From contig JAGTTD010000008.1 of assembly GCA_018398585.1 (NCBI GenBank), positions 12,288,501 through 12,352,500 of the forward strand: a stretch of 64,000 bases of DNA, in the 5' to 3' direction. Made by a program: the position numbers and the translations under genes. This document shows, piece after piece, positions 12,401 through 24,228 of this stretch; position 1 is the stretch's first letter, and each line of letters begins with the position of its first letter. Under the pieces are notes generated by a model. It saw only the letters and a list, made by a program, of their open reading frames with translations, did not search any database and was not told the DNA's origin. This DNA comes from Simmondsia chinensis. Taxonomy: Eukaryota; Streptophyta; Magnoliopsida; Caryophyllales; Simmondsiaceae.

Positions 12401-12660
12401 TTCACCAGATGGCTTCAGTCATTGCAGGAAGAGTAGGTACATACTTAGTGTAGTTTCTTCTCCCATGGCCTTGTTTTCTTGCAAGAGAAACACTTTTCTT
12501 TTGCTGATTTCCTTATGGACTTGGTTGCTACAACAACAACCTTACCTTTTTCTTTCTTTCTAGTAGGTCCCTTGTGAGCAATCACCAATTCTAACTTATT
12601 TTTCAAGGCAGAGTGATTTGGTTGAGTGAGTACATTATGTGTTTGAAATCAAGTGAAGTT
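12400..12660 (-). pseudogene. Copia A1 gag remnant with large internal deletion
   Basis: The zinc-knuckle and basic stretch of gag survive at about 12440-12600. Then the text jumps to the sequence that lies just around the gag start in A2 (12635-12660 matches 19868-19890). About 0.55 kb that encodes most of gag in A2 (19310-19870) is absent, so A1 could not make its own capsid protein. Confidence 0.65.
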
Positions 12661-12664
12661 CACC

Positions 12665-14454
12665 AGTCGTGTCAATTTCAAAATACCATAAATGCAAACA
12701 TTTGTGTAACTGTCTAACAAGAGTCATGCATAACTCAGTGATATATATTCTTTCAATTTAGCATACGTACTAAATTAGATGTCCACCAAACTGTACTATC
12801 ATGCATACAATGATGACCCAAACACACCACTCCTTACTTCTCGGGAGCGAGGTCACACGAAGCTAGTTCAGGTGGGAACTATTCTCAATCAACCTATTTT
12901 CTTGTAACCCTTACTAAACACGATTAACTCACCACTTGACCTTAGTCTCTAACATGATACAACAGAGCTCCTCGGGGAGGCTAATGCACCACGTGAGTCA
13001 AGTGTAAACTATTACCTAAATTTTCATACAAATACATGAAATACTCCACGGTAGCGTGGTCGCATCGCTTCTTTGCACTTCGGTTTATCCCAAAAGAAGT
13101 CCAACCCTGTAATCTGCAAACTGACGTCCTCCGCAGGGAGGTCTATCGATCTACTATACTGCTAGACCGGTAATGGAGACCGTGAGTTTACAACAATTGA
13201 AACCTCGCTCCCACTTGATTTTTATAACTAGTGATTTTTAATTAACTTGCATTTACAATCCGGATTATCTTATAATCCCTTTTAGAATCTCATTCAAAAA
13301 TTAACCAAAACTAATTAATTCAAAACATTATCGTTTTACAATATCAATTATCTCATAAACTTGCTTTAGAATCTCATTCTAAAACCAATCAATAAAATTA
13401 ATTTTAATTCAAACAATACCAACAACTAATTTAGATTATTACATAATCTACTTTTCAAAATCTAATTCCAAAATTAAATTAAAAATAAATTTATTTGAAA
13501 TCAATAGTGATTTTGTGCTTAGACTATTCCATAGTCTATTTTTAGAATCTTGTTCTAAAATAATAAATAAAATTTAACATTTATTTTAAAAATAGAGTTA
13601 ACTTAGACTATCATATAGTCTATTTCTAAATCTTATTCTAAAATAATTTAAAACAACTTTTATTTAAAAGAATACTGATTCACAACTTTGATGATCTCAT
13701 AATCTAATTTAGAATCTCAATCTAAAATAAAATTAATTAATAAAATAATTAGTTAATGATTATTATATAAATCAGTAAATAATATTAAAAAAGTTAATTG
13801 TTGACGTTGATGTTAGCATGACATCAGTCTAATGCGTGCTAATGTCAGCAGCTAATGCATCAGATTTTTTTAAAATTAAAATATTAAATTTTAATATAAA
13901 TTGAATCTAGTCTCATTAGATCAACTTTGCCCATTATTGTTAAAAATATTTGAATCTAATCTTATTAGATCAATTTTGTACGATTTCGTAAATCATGACT
14001 GAGAACGTATCATCTCATTATACGAACAACATAATCACCAATTTATGGGCTGTTCCAAATTAACGGTTACTTCATTAACGATTTAGAGAATTTAAATCGT
14101 TGCTCCAAATAACCTAGTTAACTATTAAGTCTTTTAACCAACTCAACAATTTAAATCGATACTTTAAATAACCTAATTAACTATTAAATCTTCTAACGGA
14201 TTTAAACAATTTAAATCGATACTTTAAATAACCTAGTTAACTATTAACTCTTTTAACTAATTTAAACAATTTAAATCGTTTCTTTAAAACAAACTAAATA
14301 ACAACTAATTATATTAATGATTTAAACAATTTAAATCACTAATTCAAACAAGCTTTTCCTTCTTTAAAAAAATCTCTTTTTTATTAAATCATAAATCTAT
14401 TTATTTCGGTCTTATTATACTTAGTCATGTATATTATGAATGTATTCAGAGGCT
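12665..14454 (-). other. Long structured leader of copia A1 (primer site to gag)
   Basis: This 1.8-kb untranslated leader has no frame of note. From 13262 to 14024 it carries serial perfect or near-perfect hairpins with three-base loops: 13262-13278, 13365-13383, 13520-13538, 13614-13632, 13954-13970, 14006-14024. From about 14078 to 14320 there is a roughly 63-bp tandem repeat (about four units) built on AATTTAAATCG and CCTAGTTAACTATTAA. A CTCGGGGA block near 12972 and a GGGAGGTCTATCGATC block near 13136 are shared with A2. Confidence 0.7.
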
Positions 14455-14467
14455 GGCTCTGATACCA
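14455..14467 (-). promoter_or_regulatory. Primer-binding site of A1
   Basis: The minus strand reads TGGTATCAGAGCC, complementary to the 3' end of plant initiator tRNA-Met. It lies two bases from the 5' LTR end, the standard place for minus-strand priming. Confidence 0.9.
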
Positions 14468-14469
14468 AT

Positions 14470-14750
14470 TGTTTGGAAAAAAACATGAATTTTGTTGGAA
14501 AAATAAACTCTGATGCCGACTATTGGGTTCACAGTTCTCAACTATGGTTATAATAATAGGCACCTATTAGAGCATTTAGAGTAGGAGACTCTTCTCTCTA
14601 CCTAAGCCCCCGGTCGGAGAGTCACGCTTCGTGACACCTTGCGTGCGAGAGTTCCCGGGAATAGGTTTATCTCTATAATACCTTTGCCCTAATATCGGTT
14701 GTTGGGACGAATTTAAAAAATTCTCCCTAAAGTTTACATAGCATAACGGG
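14470..14750 (-). repeat. Copia A1 5' LTR, U5 part (continues at 23975)
   Basis: It starts TGTTTGG next to the primer site and matches 7992-8275. At 14746-14750 it reads ACGGG, where element A2 begins. The same LTR resumes with ACGGGTTTAGAATTC at 23970, so ACGGG is the 5-bp TSD of A2. Confidence 0.9.
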
Positions 14751-16967
14751 TGTTGGGAAAAAAAAAAAAAATTCTGTTGGAAAATAAACTTTGATGCTGA
14801 CTATTGGGTTCACAGTTCTCAACTATAGTCACAACAATTGGCACCTGTTAGAGCACTTAAAGTAAGAGACTCTTCTCTCTACCTAAGCCCCCGGTCGGAG
14901 AGTCACGCTTCGTGACACCTCACGTGCGAGAGTACCCAGGAATAGGTTTATCTCTATAAACCCTTTGCCCTAATACCGGTTGTTGGAATGAATTTCAAAA
15001 ATTCTCCCTAAAGATTACGCAACGGAACAGGTTTAGAATTCATAACTCTAAACCTAGGGTTGATTTAAAATTCATAATTTTAAATCTGCTGACTTAAATT
15101 CATAATTTAAATCAACAGATCTAAATACTTAATTTAGATCTATAGGCCTTTTACTCTAATATATTTATAACAATACATAAACTTAAACATGTATAATAAC
15201 GAATACTATAAATAAATAGCAAAGTGAAAAAGAATAAAGAAAGAATAACATACCTGGAATTGCTCTAATAATAAACAAAACCAGAAAGACAATAATATTC
15301 TTCAAAATCAAGACCCCGAGACCTTCTATGTAATGACCTCGAACTGCCCGAAGGGTGGGCTCCAAAAAATATTAAACTGGATCTCCGAACCAATTTCAGA
15401 AACCCTAAAAAAATATTTTAAACTCCACTGCCAAACCTCGAAATAAGGCCCACTATTTATAGAAATATACCAAAGTGAAAAAATCTATTTATAATTGAAG
15501 TGGGATTGCACAGTTTAAAACAAAACGCAGCATACTGATGTAAAACCAGATAAAATGATGCGTTTTGACCACTGTGCACGCGTCTTTTATCCCTGTCATC
15601 GCGTGCCACGGGACACGAGGTGATTGGTCCGTGCCTGAAGGCACGGATCGCCATTCGTTCGCCCAGCGTGTGACACGTGTCACGTGCTGGTTGGCTGGTA
15701 CGTGCGCACACGGATTTACAAGGTTATTTTTCACGATTTTTCCTTTTTTTTTGTTTTGCTTTGTTTCACACATGTAAAAATTCATCTTATGGATTTTAAT
15801 TTTTCAAATTTATTTTATTTTATAATTTTTAATATTTATTCATCTCATAAATAATGTTTGGCAAAATTAATTTACCCATCTTATGGACAAATAATTCATC
15901 TCATGTATTCTTTAATATTTTTCTAATGGCAATAAATACAGAGGCTTGCGTAGGGACCTCGGGGATAATTTAAATCTAGCTCCAAATGGGTTAAATTAAA
16001 TCATCTCATGATATTAATTTAATAACCATTTAACGAGACTTTGTTCCACTAAATAAATCTCACTTCACTCCAGACTTAAATTTATTTATTCGATATCTCC
16101 CTAATATACTGTATTGATGACAACAACCCCTCCACTAGATGTCCATGACAAAGGATAAATATAATCACTACCATTATCATTCTCACAGCTTCTCCATAAG
16201 TTACCGACTCGCCCTTCACTAAATAATTCATTTATACTTGAATATATTCACAATATAAATTCCAAATGTCGAACGCTTGGAATACTTTGGCCAAAGTTTC
16301 CGAACCATTCAAAAATTTGCGAATCAACTAAGGGGACATCTGCATCTCATAAGAGACTGTAGATTCCCTATTGAATACTTGATTCTTGTCACACTTCACG
16401 CTGCTACCCAGTGTACGTGGGATTTCAGTCATTCATTTTAGAGCTTACTTATAGTACACCAAAGTAACTAATGCTCCATGCACAAGTCCAGAATGCTCTC
16501 AGGATTTAGAGTCGTCGTTGAAACAGTACAACATGGATAACTCATCTTCGATAGTAGTCTAGAAATAAGTAACCGACAAGGTCCAACTCAGTGTGTCAAA
16601 CGCAGTAACCTAACACTTTTGGATCTCCATCCACATGACCAAGACATGCCATCTAAAGTGTCACGTTATAGTCTTAACATAAAGTGGTCCAGCCTTGTCT
16701 TCGACTACGAGTCTTTTAAACAACAATCCATATCGTTTGTTCCAAGCCTATCTGTGGCTTATTCTCATAAACCACATTAAACCAACATGTAAATTGTAGT
16801 ATGAGGACTATACCCATCTCATGGATGCCTCCTGAAAGAAAATCACATGCAGTATAAATGCTCAAATACACAAATTTAACTAGAAAATGACTGGAACTTT
16901 AATTTTATATATTAATTAAAATAATATATCCAGAATAAATTTGAATTTCCGGACACTGTTCCTAACA
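14751..16967 (-). repeat. Copia A2 3' LTR
   Basis: This complete LTR begins TGTTGGGAAA and ends CCTAACA. The minus-strand TATAAATAG lies at 15453-15461. U3 has a CCGTGCC-TGAA-GGCACGG hairpin near 15631 and CACGTG boxes near 15670-15685. The short frames at 15183-15785 overlap this LTR on both strands and have no protein features. Confidence 0.9.
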
Positions 16968-18600
16968 ATCTCCCACTTGTCCTAAATCCAATTTATGACA
17001 AAGTTCATACTCACCCCTTTTAAGTTTGAACCAAAAATCTACTGAGCCTAACCCTTAGTGAGCACAATTACTCTATTGTGAAGTCAGCAATACAATACTG
17101 CTTGACATTCCCCTCACTAATGGCTCCCACTCCAAGGGTAAAGACATACTTGGACGTCGAACGTCTATCATTTTAATCTGATTGGAAGTATTAAATTAGT
17201 ATAACCAACGGGAACCAGCTCATCACCTTGAAAGATCAGCATATGATCTCTAGTTCTTCTCAAGAACTAGAGAAAACATTTCACTGCCACCTAGTCCATT
17301 GGACTCGGATTGGAATAACACCTGCATACTATCCCATAGCATGGCAGACATCAAGTCTCGTGCACAACATGGCATACCTGAGGCTCCCACTGCCAAAGCA
17401 TATGGAATATTCCTCAATTGCTTCTCCTCTTGAGGTGTCCTATAACACTGCTCAAAAAGAGAGGGACTCCATGCTATACCTTGACAACATCTTGTCAATA
17501 TAAGTGGCTAAAGAAATACCCAACTTCTTATTCTTACGAACTCGCAGAAGCTTAATCCTAAGAGTAGAGCTGGCTTCTCCTATGTCCTTCATATCGAGCT
17601 ATCATGACAACCAAACCTTTACAGCTTATGACACCCCTACATCATTCTCAATGAGTAGTATATTGTTGACATACAATACTAAGAAAGTCCCTACTTTCTC
17701 TTAATGTCATTTGTACATGCGTGGTTCGTTTAACCAATCGCTTTAAAACTATAAGACTTAATCGCTTCATGGTGGCTAAAGGGATTAGATTCAATGTCAT
17801 GATTAACCACTAAGGCTCCTGCTATGAACCTATCAGGCGTCCCGACAATCCTCCCCTCACACCTAAGCTCTCGTGTACCTGGAACATTCACGTTCCTATT
17901 GGTAGGTGCATCTAATGCATCCAATATGTCTTGAATTGTGTCTAGCTATTTATAATTAGTGTCATTTTCCTTTAATACTATTTTGTTTTCGTTTTTGTAG
18001 CTTACTAGCAAAATCCTTCTCTAAGTATTTTGCATTGTATTTACAAAAGACCTTTTAAATCAAAACTGTAGAAAAAGACCGACCTCGTTCCTTTTATTTG
18101 CAACACCATTCTGCTGCGGTGTAATCTAAGCAGAAAGCTCAGATCTCGTCTCATTTGCAGTTTGGAAATCTAAAAACTCACCCGAAAAATATTCACCACT
18201 TCGATCTAATCATAGTGATTTAACTTGTTTACCTAATTGCTTTTAAAATTCAGCTTTGTACTCCTTGAACTTTTCAAAAGAGTCCGACTAATGTCTAATT
18301 AGGTAAACATATACATATCTTGAGTAATCATCACTAAATGTGAATAAGTACTTATACCCACCTTTTTTCTGAACACGTATTGGTGCACATACATCTATGT
18401 GAACCAGCTCAAGCAAGCCACCAACCTTGTTGCCTTTACTCTTAAAGACAGACTTGGTCATCTTTCTTTCTATGCAGGATTTATAGACTGGTAATGACCT
18501 CAAGTCCAAAGCCTCTATCAGTCCATCTTTTACGCGTCTTCAGATCCTGTTCGAATTAGTGTGACCTAAACGTTGGCACCATGTGTAGGCAATATCCCTT
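16968..18600 (-). pseudogene. Copia A2 pol remnant (integrase, RT, RNase H)
   Basis: The integrase N-part is clearest: at 18288-18509 the frame has LPVYKSCIERKM followed by LLELVHIDVCAPI and FSDDYSRYVYVYL, a GAG-pre-integrase domain running into the integrase core. RT lies at about 17720-17240 with its active site as Y-V-N-N (17662-17673) instead of Y-V-D-D. The linker GRIVGTPDRFIAGALVV is at about 17780-17860. The RT/RNase H junction NIPYALAVGAS is near 17390. Frameshifts and stops throughout rule out function. Confidence 0.85.
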
Positions 18601-19079
18601 TCAAGGTGTTTTCTTTTAGAATATTGAACAAGTGAACTTACGTAAAATTCATTTAAACAATTACCATAGTTTTGATAAGGAAATAACATGAATAAACAAT
18701 TCATTCATGTACATTTGCAAATAAACAATTTATTTCTCATATTAAAATCTCCATTATCAAAATCAATTGAATAAAAATTATTCATAAAACAAGACATAGA
18801 AATCAAATTCATGTGCAGAGAAGGTTTAAATAATCAATCCTTTAAAACAAAACTCTATCACTAAGGTCTATGCTAACATCTCCTACTCTTAGGACTACTA
18901 TTATTGTACTGTGCCTGACCATCAGGTACGACATCCATCGTGTAGCCTTTAGCCTAGCCTGAGCTCCTGTAACATATTACAAATATGGTCAGTTGAACCT
19001 GAGTCCACAGACCAGGAATCTAGTGAACTCAAAACTACACAAGACTCAAATCAGTGAGATATCAACATACCTTCACTAG

Positions 19080-19900
19080 ATGGTTTAGCAGTCTTTGCAG
19101 GAAGAGTAGCGAAGTACTTTATGCAGTTTCTCTTCTAGTGGCCCATCTTTCAGCAAAAGTGACACTTTCCTTTTGCTGGCCTTTTGTTAGGATTAGTTGC
19201 TACACTAGGAACCTTGCCTTTACCTTTCTTTCCAGTTGGTCCCTTATTCTGCTTGCTCCCACTAGTCCTCGATACCTGAGTCAAGTAGACACTCCCCTTG
19301 GCTCGCATATCACCCTTTGCTACCTGTAGCTCTTTCATCATCTCCGGTAAATGAATAATGCTTATTATTCATTGTGTAGTTCAGCCTGAACTGAGTAAAA
19401 GAGCTGGATAGAGAGCTAAGGATGATGTCCTGTTGAGGCTGACTATCAATCTTAGCACCCAGAATCTCCAACTCAGAAAAGCACGCCATCATTTTCATGA
19501 CGTGCTCTTGAACTGGGGACCCTTCTGACATCCTCATGCTCAAGAGCTTCCTCATCAGCTCTTGCCTAGCTGCCCTATCTTGACCACCAAATAATTTTTT
19601 TAAATGTTTGATCATGTCAGCTGTTGTTTCCATCTCAAGCATCTGATGCTTGAGTACATTGGTCACAGAGGCCAAAATGTAGCATCTGGCTAACTCATTA
19701 GCCTTCTTCCAGCGTTCATAATGCTCTTTAACAGCAACTGCAGAATTATTAGCGGGCACCGTAGGTCGAGCTTCAGTGAGAACAAACTTATGACCCTCAT
19801 GTATTAATACAATGTCCAGGTTCATTTTCCTGGTGAAGTAATTCGGTCCAGTTAAAGCATTATCTTTCAGAATTGAGTGAAGTGAACCAGTCGCAGCCAT
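19080..19900 (-). pseudogene. Copia A2 gag with zinc knuckle
   Basis: A 196-codon frame from 19900 to 19310 starts MAATGSLHSILKDNALTGPN, a typical copia gag (UBN2/retrotran_gag family) start. It continues with ERWKKANELARCYILASV and LKKLFGGQDRAARQELM. A frameshift near 19340 leads into a basic segment, then a CCHC zinc knuckle (19123-19164: C-x2-C-x4-H-x4-C) interrupted by two stops (TGA and TAG). Gag packages element RNA. This is the best-preserved gag of the copia elements here. Confidence 0.85.
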
Positions 19901-21751
19901 TTAAAAAATGCTGTAAATGCAACCAATCGTGTAACTACCTTATATGAGTCATGTATAATACAGTGATATATTTTTCTTTCAATTTAGCATACACAATAAG
20001 TCAGATATCCACCAAAATGTACTATCATGCATACAATAATGACCCAAACACACCACTCCTTACTCCTCGGCAGCGGGGTTGTACGAAGCTAGTTCAGGTG
20101 AGAACTATTCTCAATTACCTGTTTCTTTTATAACTCTTACTAAACATGATAAACTCACCACTTTACCTTAGTCTCTAACATGACACAACAGAGCTCCTCG
20201 GGGACGCTAATGCATCGCGCTAGTCAAGTATAAACCATTACCTAAACCTCCGTACAAATACACGAAATACTCCACGGTAGCATGGTCGCATCGCTTCTTT
20301 GCACTTTGGTTTATCCTAAAAAAGTCTAACCCTGTAATCTGCAAACCGACATCCTCCGCAGGGAGGTCTATCGATCTACTATACTGCTAGACCGGTAATG
20401 GAGACCGTGAGGTTACAACAATTGAAAACTCGCTCCCACTTGATTTTTACAACTAGTGGTTTTTTATTAACTTGCATTTACAACTTGGATTATCTCATAA
20501 TCCCCTTCAGAATCTCATTCTAAAATTAACCAAAATTAATTAATTAATTTATTCAAAATATTATCGTTTTACAGTATAGATTATCTCATAATCTTGCATT
20601 AGAATCTCATTCTAAAATTCAATCAATAAAATTAATTAATTAATTTTAATTAAACAATACCATTATTTAATTTGGATTATCACATATTCTACTTTTCAAA
20701 ATCTAATTCCAAAATTAATTTAAAATAATTTTATTAATAGCGATTTTGTGCTTAGACTATCCCATAGTCTATTTTTCAGAATCTCATTCTAAAATCAAAC
20801 AAGCTTTGACTACCCAATAGTTTAGTTTAGAATCTTATTCTAAAACCAAACAAGCTTAGACTATCCAATAGTCTAGTTTAGAATCTTATTCTAAAATTTA
20901 ATTAACAAAATTTAACTTTTATTTTAAAATAAAGTTAACTTAGACTATCTTATAGTCTATTTTAGAATCTTATTCTAAAATAACTTCAAATAACTTTCAT
21001 TTAAAATACTCTGATTTATAACTTAAATTATCTCATATTTTAATTTAGAATCTCATTCTAAAAGAAAATTAATTAAAAAAATAATTAATTAATAATTGTT
21101 ATGCAAATCAGTTAATAAAAAAATATATTTTTTTTAAATTACCTGATGCTGACGTCAGCATGATGCTGACAACAACATTAGAAATTTTTTTAAAAAATAA
21201 ATTAAATTTAATCTCTTTAAATCAATATTATCTGATTTCGTATAAAATAATTAAATCTAATCTCATTAGATCAACTTTATCCAAATTTATAAAAATATTT
21301 GAATCTAATCCTATTAGATCAATTTTGTCCGATTTCGTAAATCATGACTGAGAACGTATAATCTCATTATACGAACAACACAATCGCAAATTTATGGTTT
21401 GTTCCGAATTAACGATTAATTCATTAACGATTCAAGTAATTTAAATCGTCACTATAAACAACCTAGTTAACTATTAACTCTTTTAACCTATTTAAACTAT
21501 TTAAATAGATACTTTAAAACAATCTAATTAATAATTAATTACTTTAATGATTTGAATAATTTAAATCACAAATACAAAAAATCATCTGAATTTAATCACT
21601 AATTCATTATCAATTTAAACAATTTAAATCGATACGTCAAATTAAATTAATTTTTCTTCTTAATAAAATCTCTGATTTTATTGAATCGCAAATCTATTTA
21701 TTTCGATCTTATTATACCTAGTCATGTATATTATAAATGTAATCAGAGGCT
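19901..21751 (-). other. Structured leader of copia A2 with triloop hairpin array
   Basis: A 1.85-kb leader lies between the primer site and gag. From 20487 to 21373 it holds at least a dozen perfect inverted repeats with three-base loops: 20487-20503, 20579-20593, 20599-20615, 20753-20771, 20826-20844, 20857-20875, 20877-20895, 20941-20959, 20960-20980, 21044-21062, 21255-21271, 21303-21319, 21355-21373. Stems vary (GGATTAT, TTTAGAAT, TAGACTAT, ATCTAAT, CGTATAAT) while the loop is CTC, CTT or a close variant. No protein frame is convincing. Confidence 0.85.
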
Positions 21752-21764
21752 GGCTCTGATACCA
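21752..21764 (-). promoter_or_regulatory. Primer-binding site of A2
   Basis: The minus strand reads TGGTATCAGAGCC, matching initiator tRNA-Met, two bases inside the 5' LTR. Confidence 0.9.
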
Positions 21765-21766
21765 AT

Positions 21767-23969
21767 TGTTGGTAAAAGCATATGAATTTTGTTGAAAAAT
21801 AAACTTTGATGCTGACTATTGGGCTCACAGTTCTCAACTATGGTCACAATAATAGGCACCTATTAGAGCACTTAAAGTAGGAGACTTTTCTCTCTACCTA
21901 AGCCCCCCGGTTGGAGAGTCATGCTTCGCGACACCTCACGTTCGAGAGTTCCCGGGAATAGGTTTATCTTTATAAACCTTTTGCCCTAATACCGGTTGTT
22001 GGGATGAATTTCAAAAATTCTCCCAAAAGATTACGCAGCGAAACAGGTTTAGAATTCATAACTCTAAACCTAGGGTTGATTTAAAATTTTTAATTTTAAA
22101 TCTACTGACTTAAATTCATAATTTAAATCAACAGATCTAAGTACTTAATTTAGATCTACAAGCCTTTTACTCTAGTACATTCATAACAATACATAAACTT
22201 AAACAGGTATAATAACGAATACTATAAATAAATAGAAAAGAGAAAAGAAAAAAGAAAGAAGAACATACATAGAATTGCTCCAATAATAAAGAAAACCAAA
22301 GAGACAATAATATTCTTCAAAATCGATACACCGAGACCTTCTACGTAATGACCTCGAACTGCCCGGAGGGTGGGCTCTGAAAAATATTAAATTGGATCTT
22401 CTAAACAATTTCAGAAACCCTCAATAAATATTTTAAACTCTAATGCCAAACCTCGGAATAAGCTCCTCTATTTATAGAAATATACCGGAGCCAAAAAATC
22501 TAATTATAATCGAAGTGGGATTGCACAGTTTAAAACAAAACGCAACACACTAATGTAAAACCAGATAAAACGAAGCGTTTTGACCACTGTGCACACGTCT
22601 TTTATCCCTGTCACCGCTTGCCACGTGGCATGCGGTGATTGGTCCGTGCCTTCAGGCACGGATCACCATCCGTTCGCCCATGTCGCGCGCTGGTTCTCTG
22701 GTACTCGCGCACACGGATTTACATGGTTATTTTCCGCGATTTTTCCTTTTTTTTGTTTTGCTTTGTTTCACACCTGTAAAAATTCATCTTATGAATTTTA
22801 TTTTTTCAAGATTATTTTATTTTATAATTTTTAATATTTATTCATCTCATGCATAATGTTTGGCATAATTAATTTACCCATCTTATGGATAAATAATTCA
22901 TCTCATAAATTCTTTAATATTTTTCTAATGGCAATAAATACAGAGGCTTGAGTTGGGACCTCGCGGACAATTTAAATCTAGCTCCAAATGGGTTAAATTA
23001 AATCATCTCATGATATTAATTTAATTACCATTTAATGAGACTTAGTTCTACTAAATAAATCTCACTGCACTCCAGACTTAAATTATTTATCCGATATCTC
23101 CCTGATATACTGTATTGATGACAACAACCCCTCAACTAGATGTTCATGACAAAGGATAAATATAAACACTACCATTATCGTTCTCACAGCTTCTCCATTA
23201 GTTACCGACTCGGCCGTCACTGAATAATTTATTTATACTTGAACATATTCACAATATAAATTCCAAATGTCAAACACTTGGAATACTTTGGCCAAAGTTT
23301 CTGAGCCATTCAAAAGTTTACGAATCAACTAAGGGGACATCTGTATCTCATAAGAGACTGTAAATTCCCTATTGAATACCTGATCCTTGTCACACTTCAC
23401 GCCGCTACCCAGTGTACGTGGGATTTCAGTCATTCGTTTGAGACCTTACTTATAGTACACCAAAGTAACTAACGCTCCATGCACAAGTCAAGAATACTCT
23501 TAGGACTTAGAGTCGTCGTTCAAACAGTACAACATGAATCACTCATCTCCGATAGTAGTCTAGAAATAAGTAACCGACATGGTCTAACTAAGTGTGTCAA
23601 ACACAGTAACCTAACACTTTTGGATCTCCATCCACATGACCAAGACATGCCATCTAAAGTGTCACGTTATAGTCTTAACATACAAGTGATCCAGGCTTGT
23701 CTTCGACTATGAGTCTTTCAAACAACAATCAATTTCGTTTGTTCCAAGTCTATCTGTGGCCTAATCTCATAAACCACTTTGAACAAACATGTAAATTGTA
23801 GTATGAGGACTGCACCCATCTGATGGATGCCTCCCGAAAGAAAATCACATGCAGTATAAATGCTCAAATACACAAATTTAATTAGGAAACTACTGGAATT
23901 TTAATTTTATTTATTAATTAAAATAATATATCCAGAATAAATCTGAATTTCAGGACAATGTTCCTAACA
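21767..23969 (-). repeat. Copia A2 5' LTR
   Basis: This is a complete 2203-bp LTR. The minus-strand TATA box is at 22468-22476. The upstream U3 contains CCACGTGG (22621-22628) and a perfect CCGTGCC-TTCA-GGCACGG hairpin (22644-22661). It ends CCTAACA at 23969, directly before the A2 TSD. Confidence 0.9.
22621..22661 (-). promoter_or_regulatory. G-box plus GC-rich hairpin in A2 U3
   Basis: CCACGTGG is a perfect G-box core, bound by bZIP/bHLH factors in plants. The nearby hairpin CCGTGCCTTCAGGCACGG has a 7-bp stem. In the other A LTR (near 15631) the loop is TGAA instead of TTCA, but the stem is unchanged. Regulatory use is inferred from position upstream of the TATA box. Confidence 0.45.
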
Positions 23970-24228
23970 ACGGGTTTAGAATTCATAATTCTAAACGTAG
24001 GTTTGATTTAAAATTCTTAATTTAAATCTACTAATTTAAATTTATAATTTAAATCCACATATTGAAATTCTTAATTTAGATCTACAGGTATTTTACTCAA
24101 ATACATTTATAACAATACTTAAACTCAAACAGGCATAATAACAGAAACTGTAAATAAATAAAAAAATGAAAACTAAAAAAAAAAAAAAAGGAAAGAAGAA
24201 CACACCTGGAATTATTCTAATTATAAAG

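Larger units (their letters stand above)
14751..23969 (-). mobile_element. Ty1/copia element A2, nested inside A1's LTR
   Basis: A2 is 9219 bp: 3' LTR 14751-16967 (2217 bp), interior 16968-21766, 5' LTR 21767-23969 (2203 bp). It has an intact TG...CA at both ends and TSD ACGGG at 14746-14750 and 23970-23974. It is the same family as A1 and in the same orientation. The LTRs differ at roughly 7% of sites by eye over the first 290 bp, less than A1's, as expected for the later insertion. Confidence 0.95.

Noticed and set aside
13240..14345. CRISPR-like array
   Set aside because: Repeats are short palindromes of varying sequence without constant repeats and unique spacers, in a plant retrotransposon leader.
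15183..15785. Several overlapping frames of 60-98 codons
   Set aside because: They lie inside the A2 LTR, on both strands, and are not kept in the other LTR copies.
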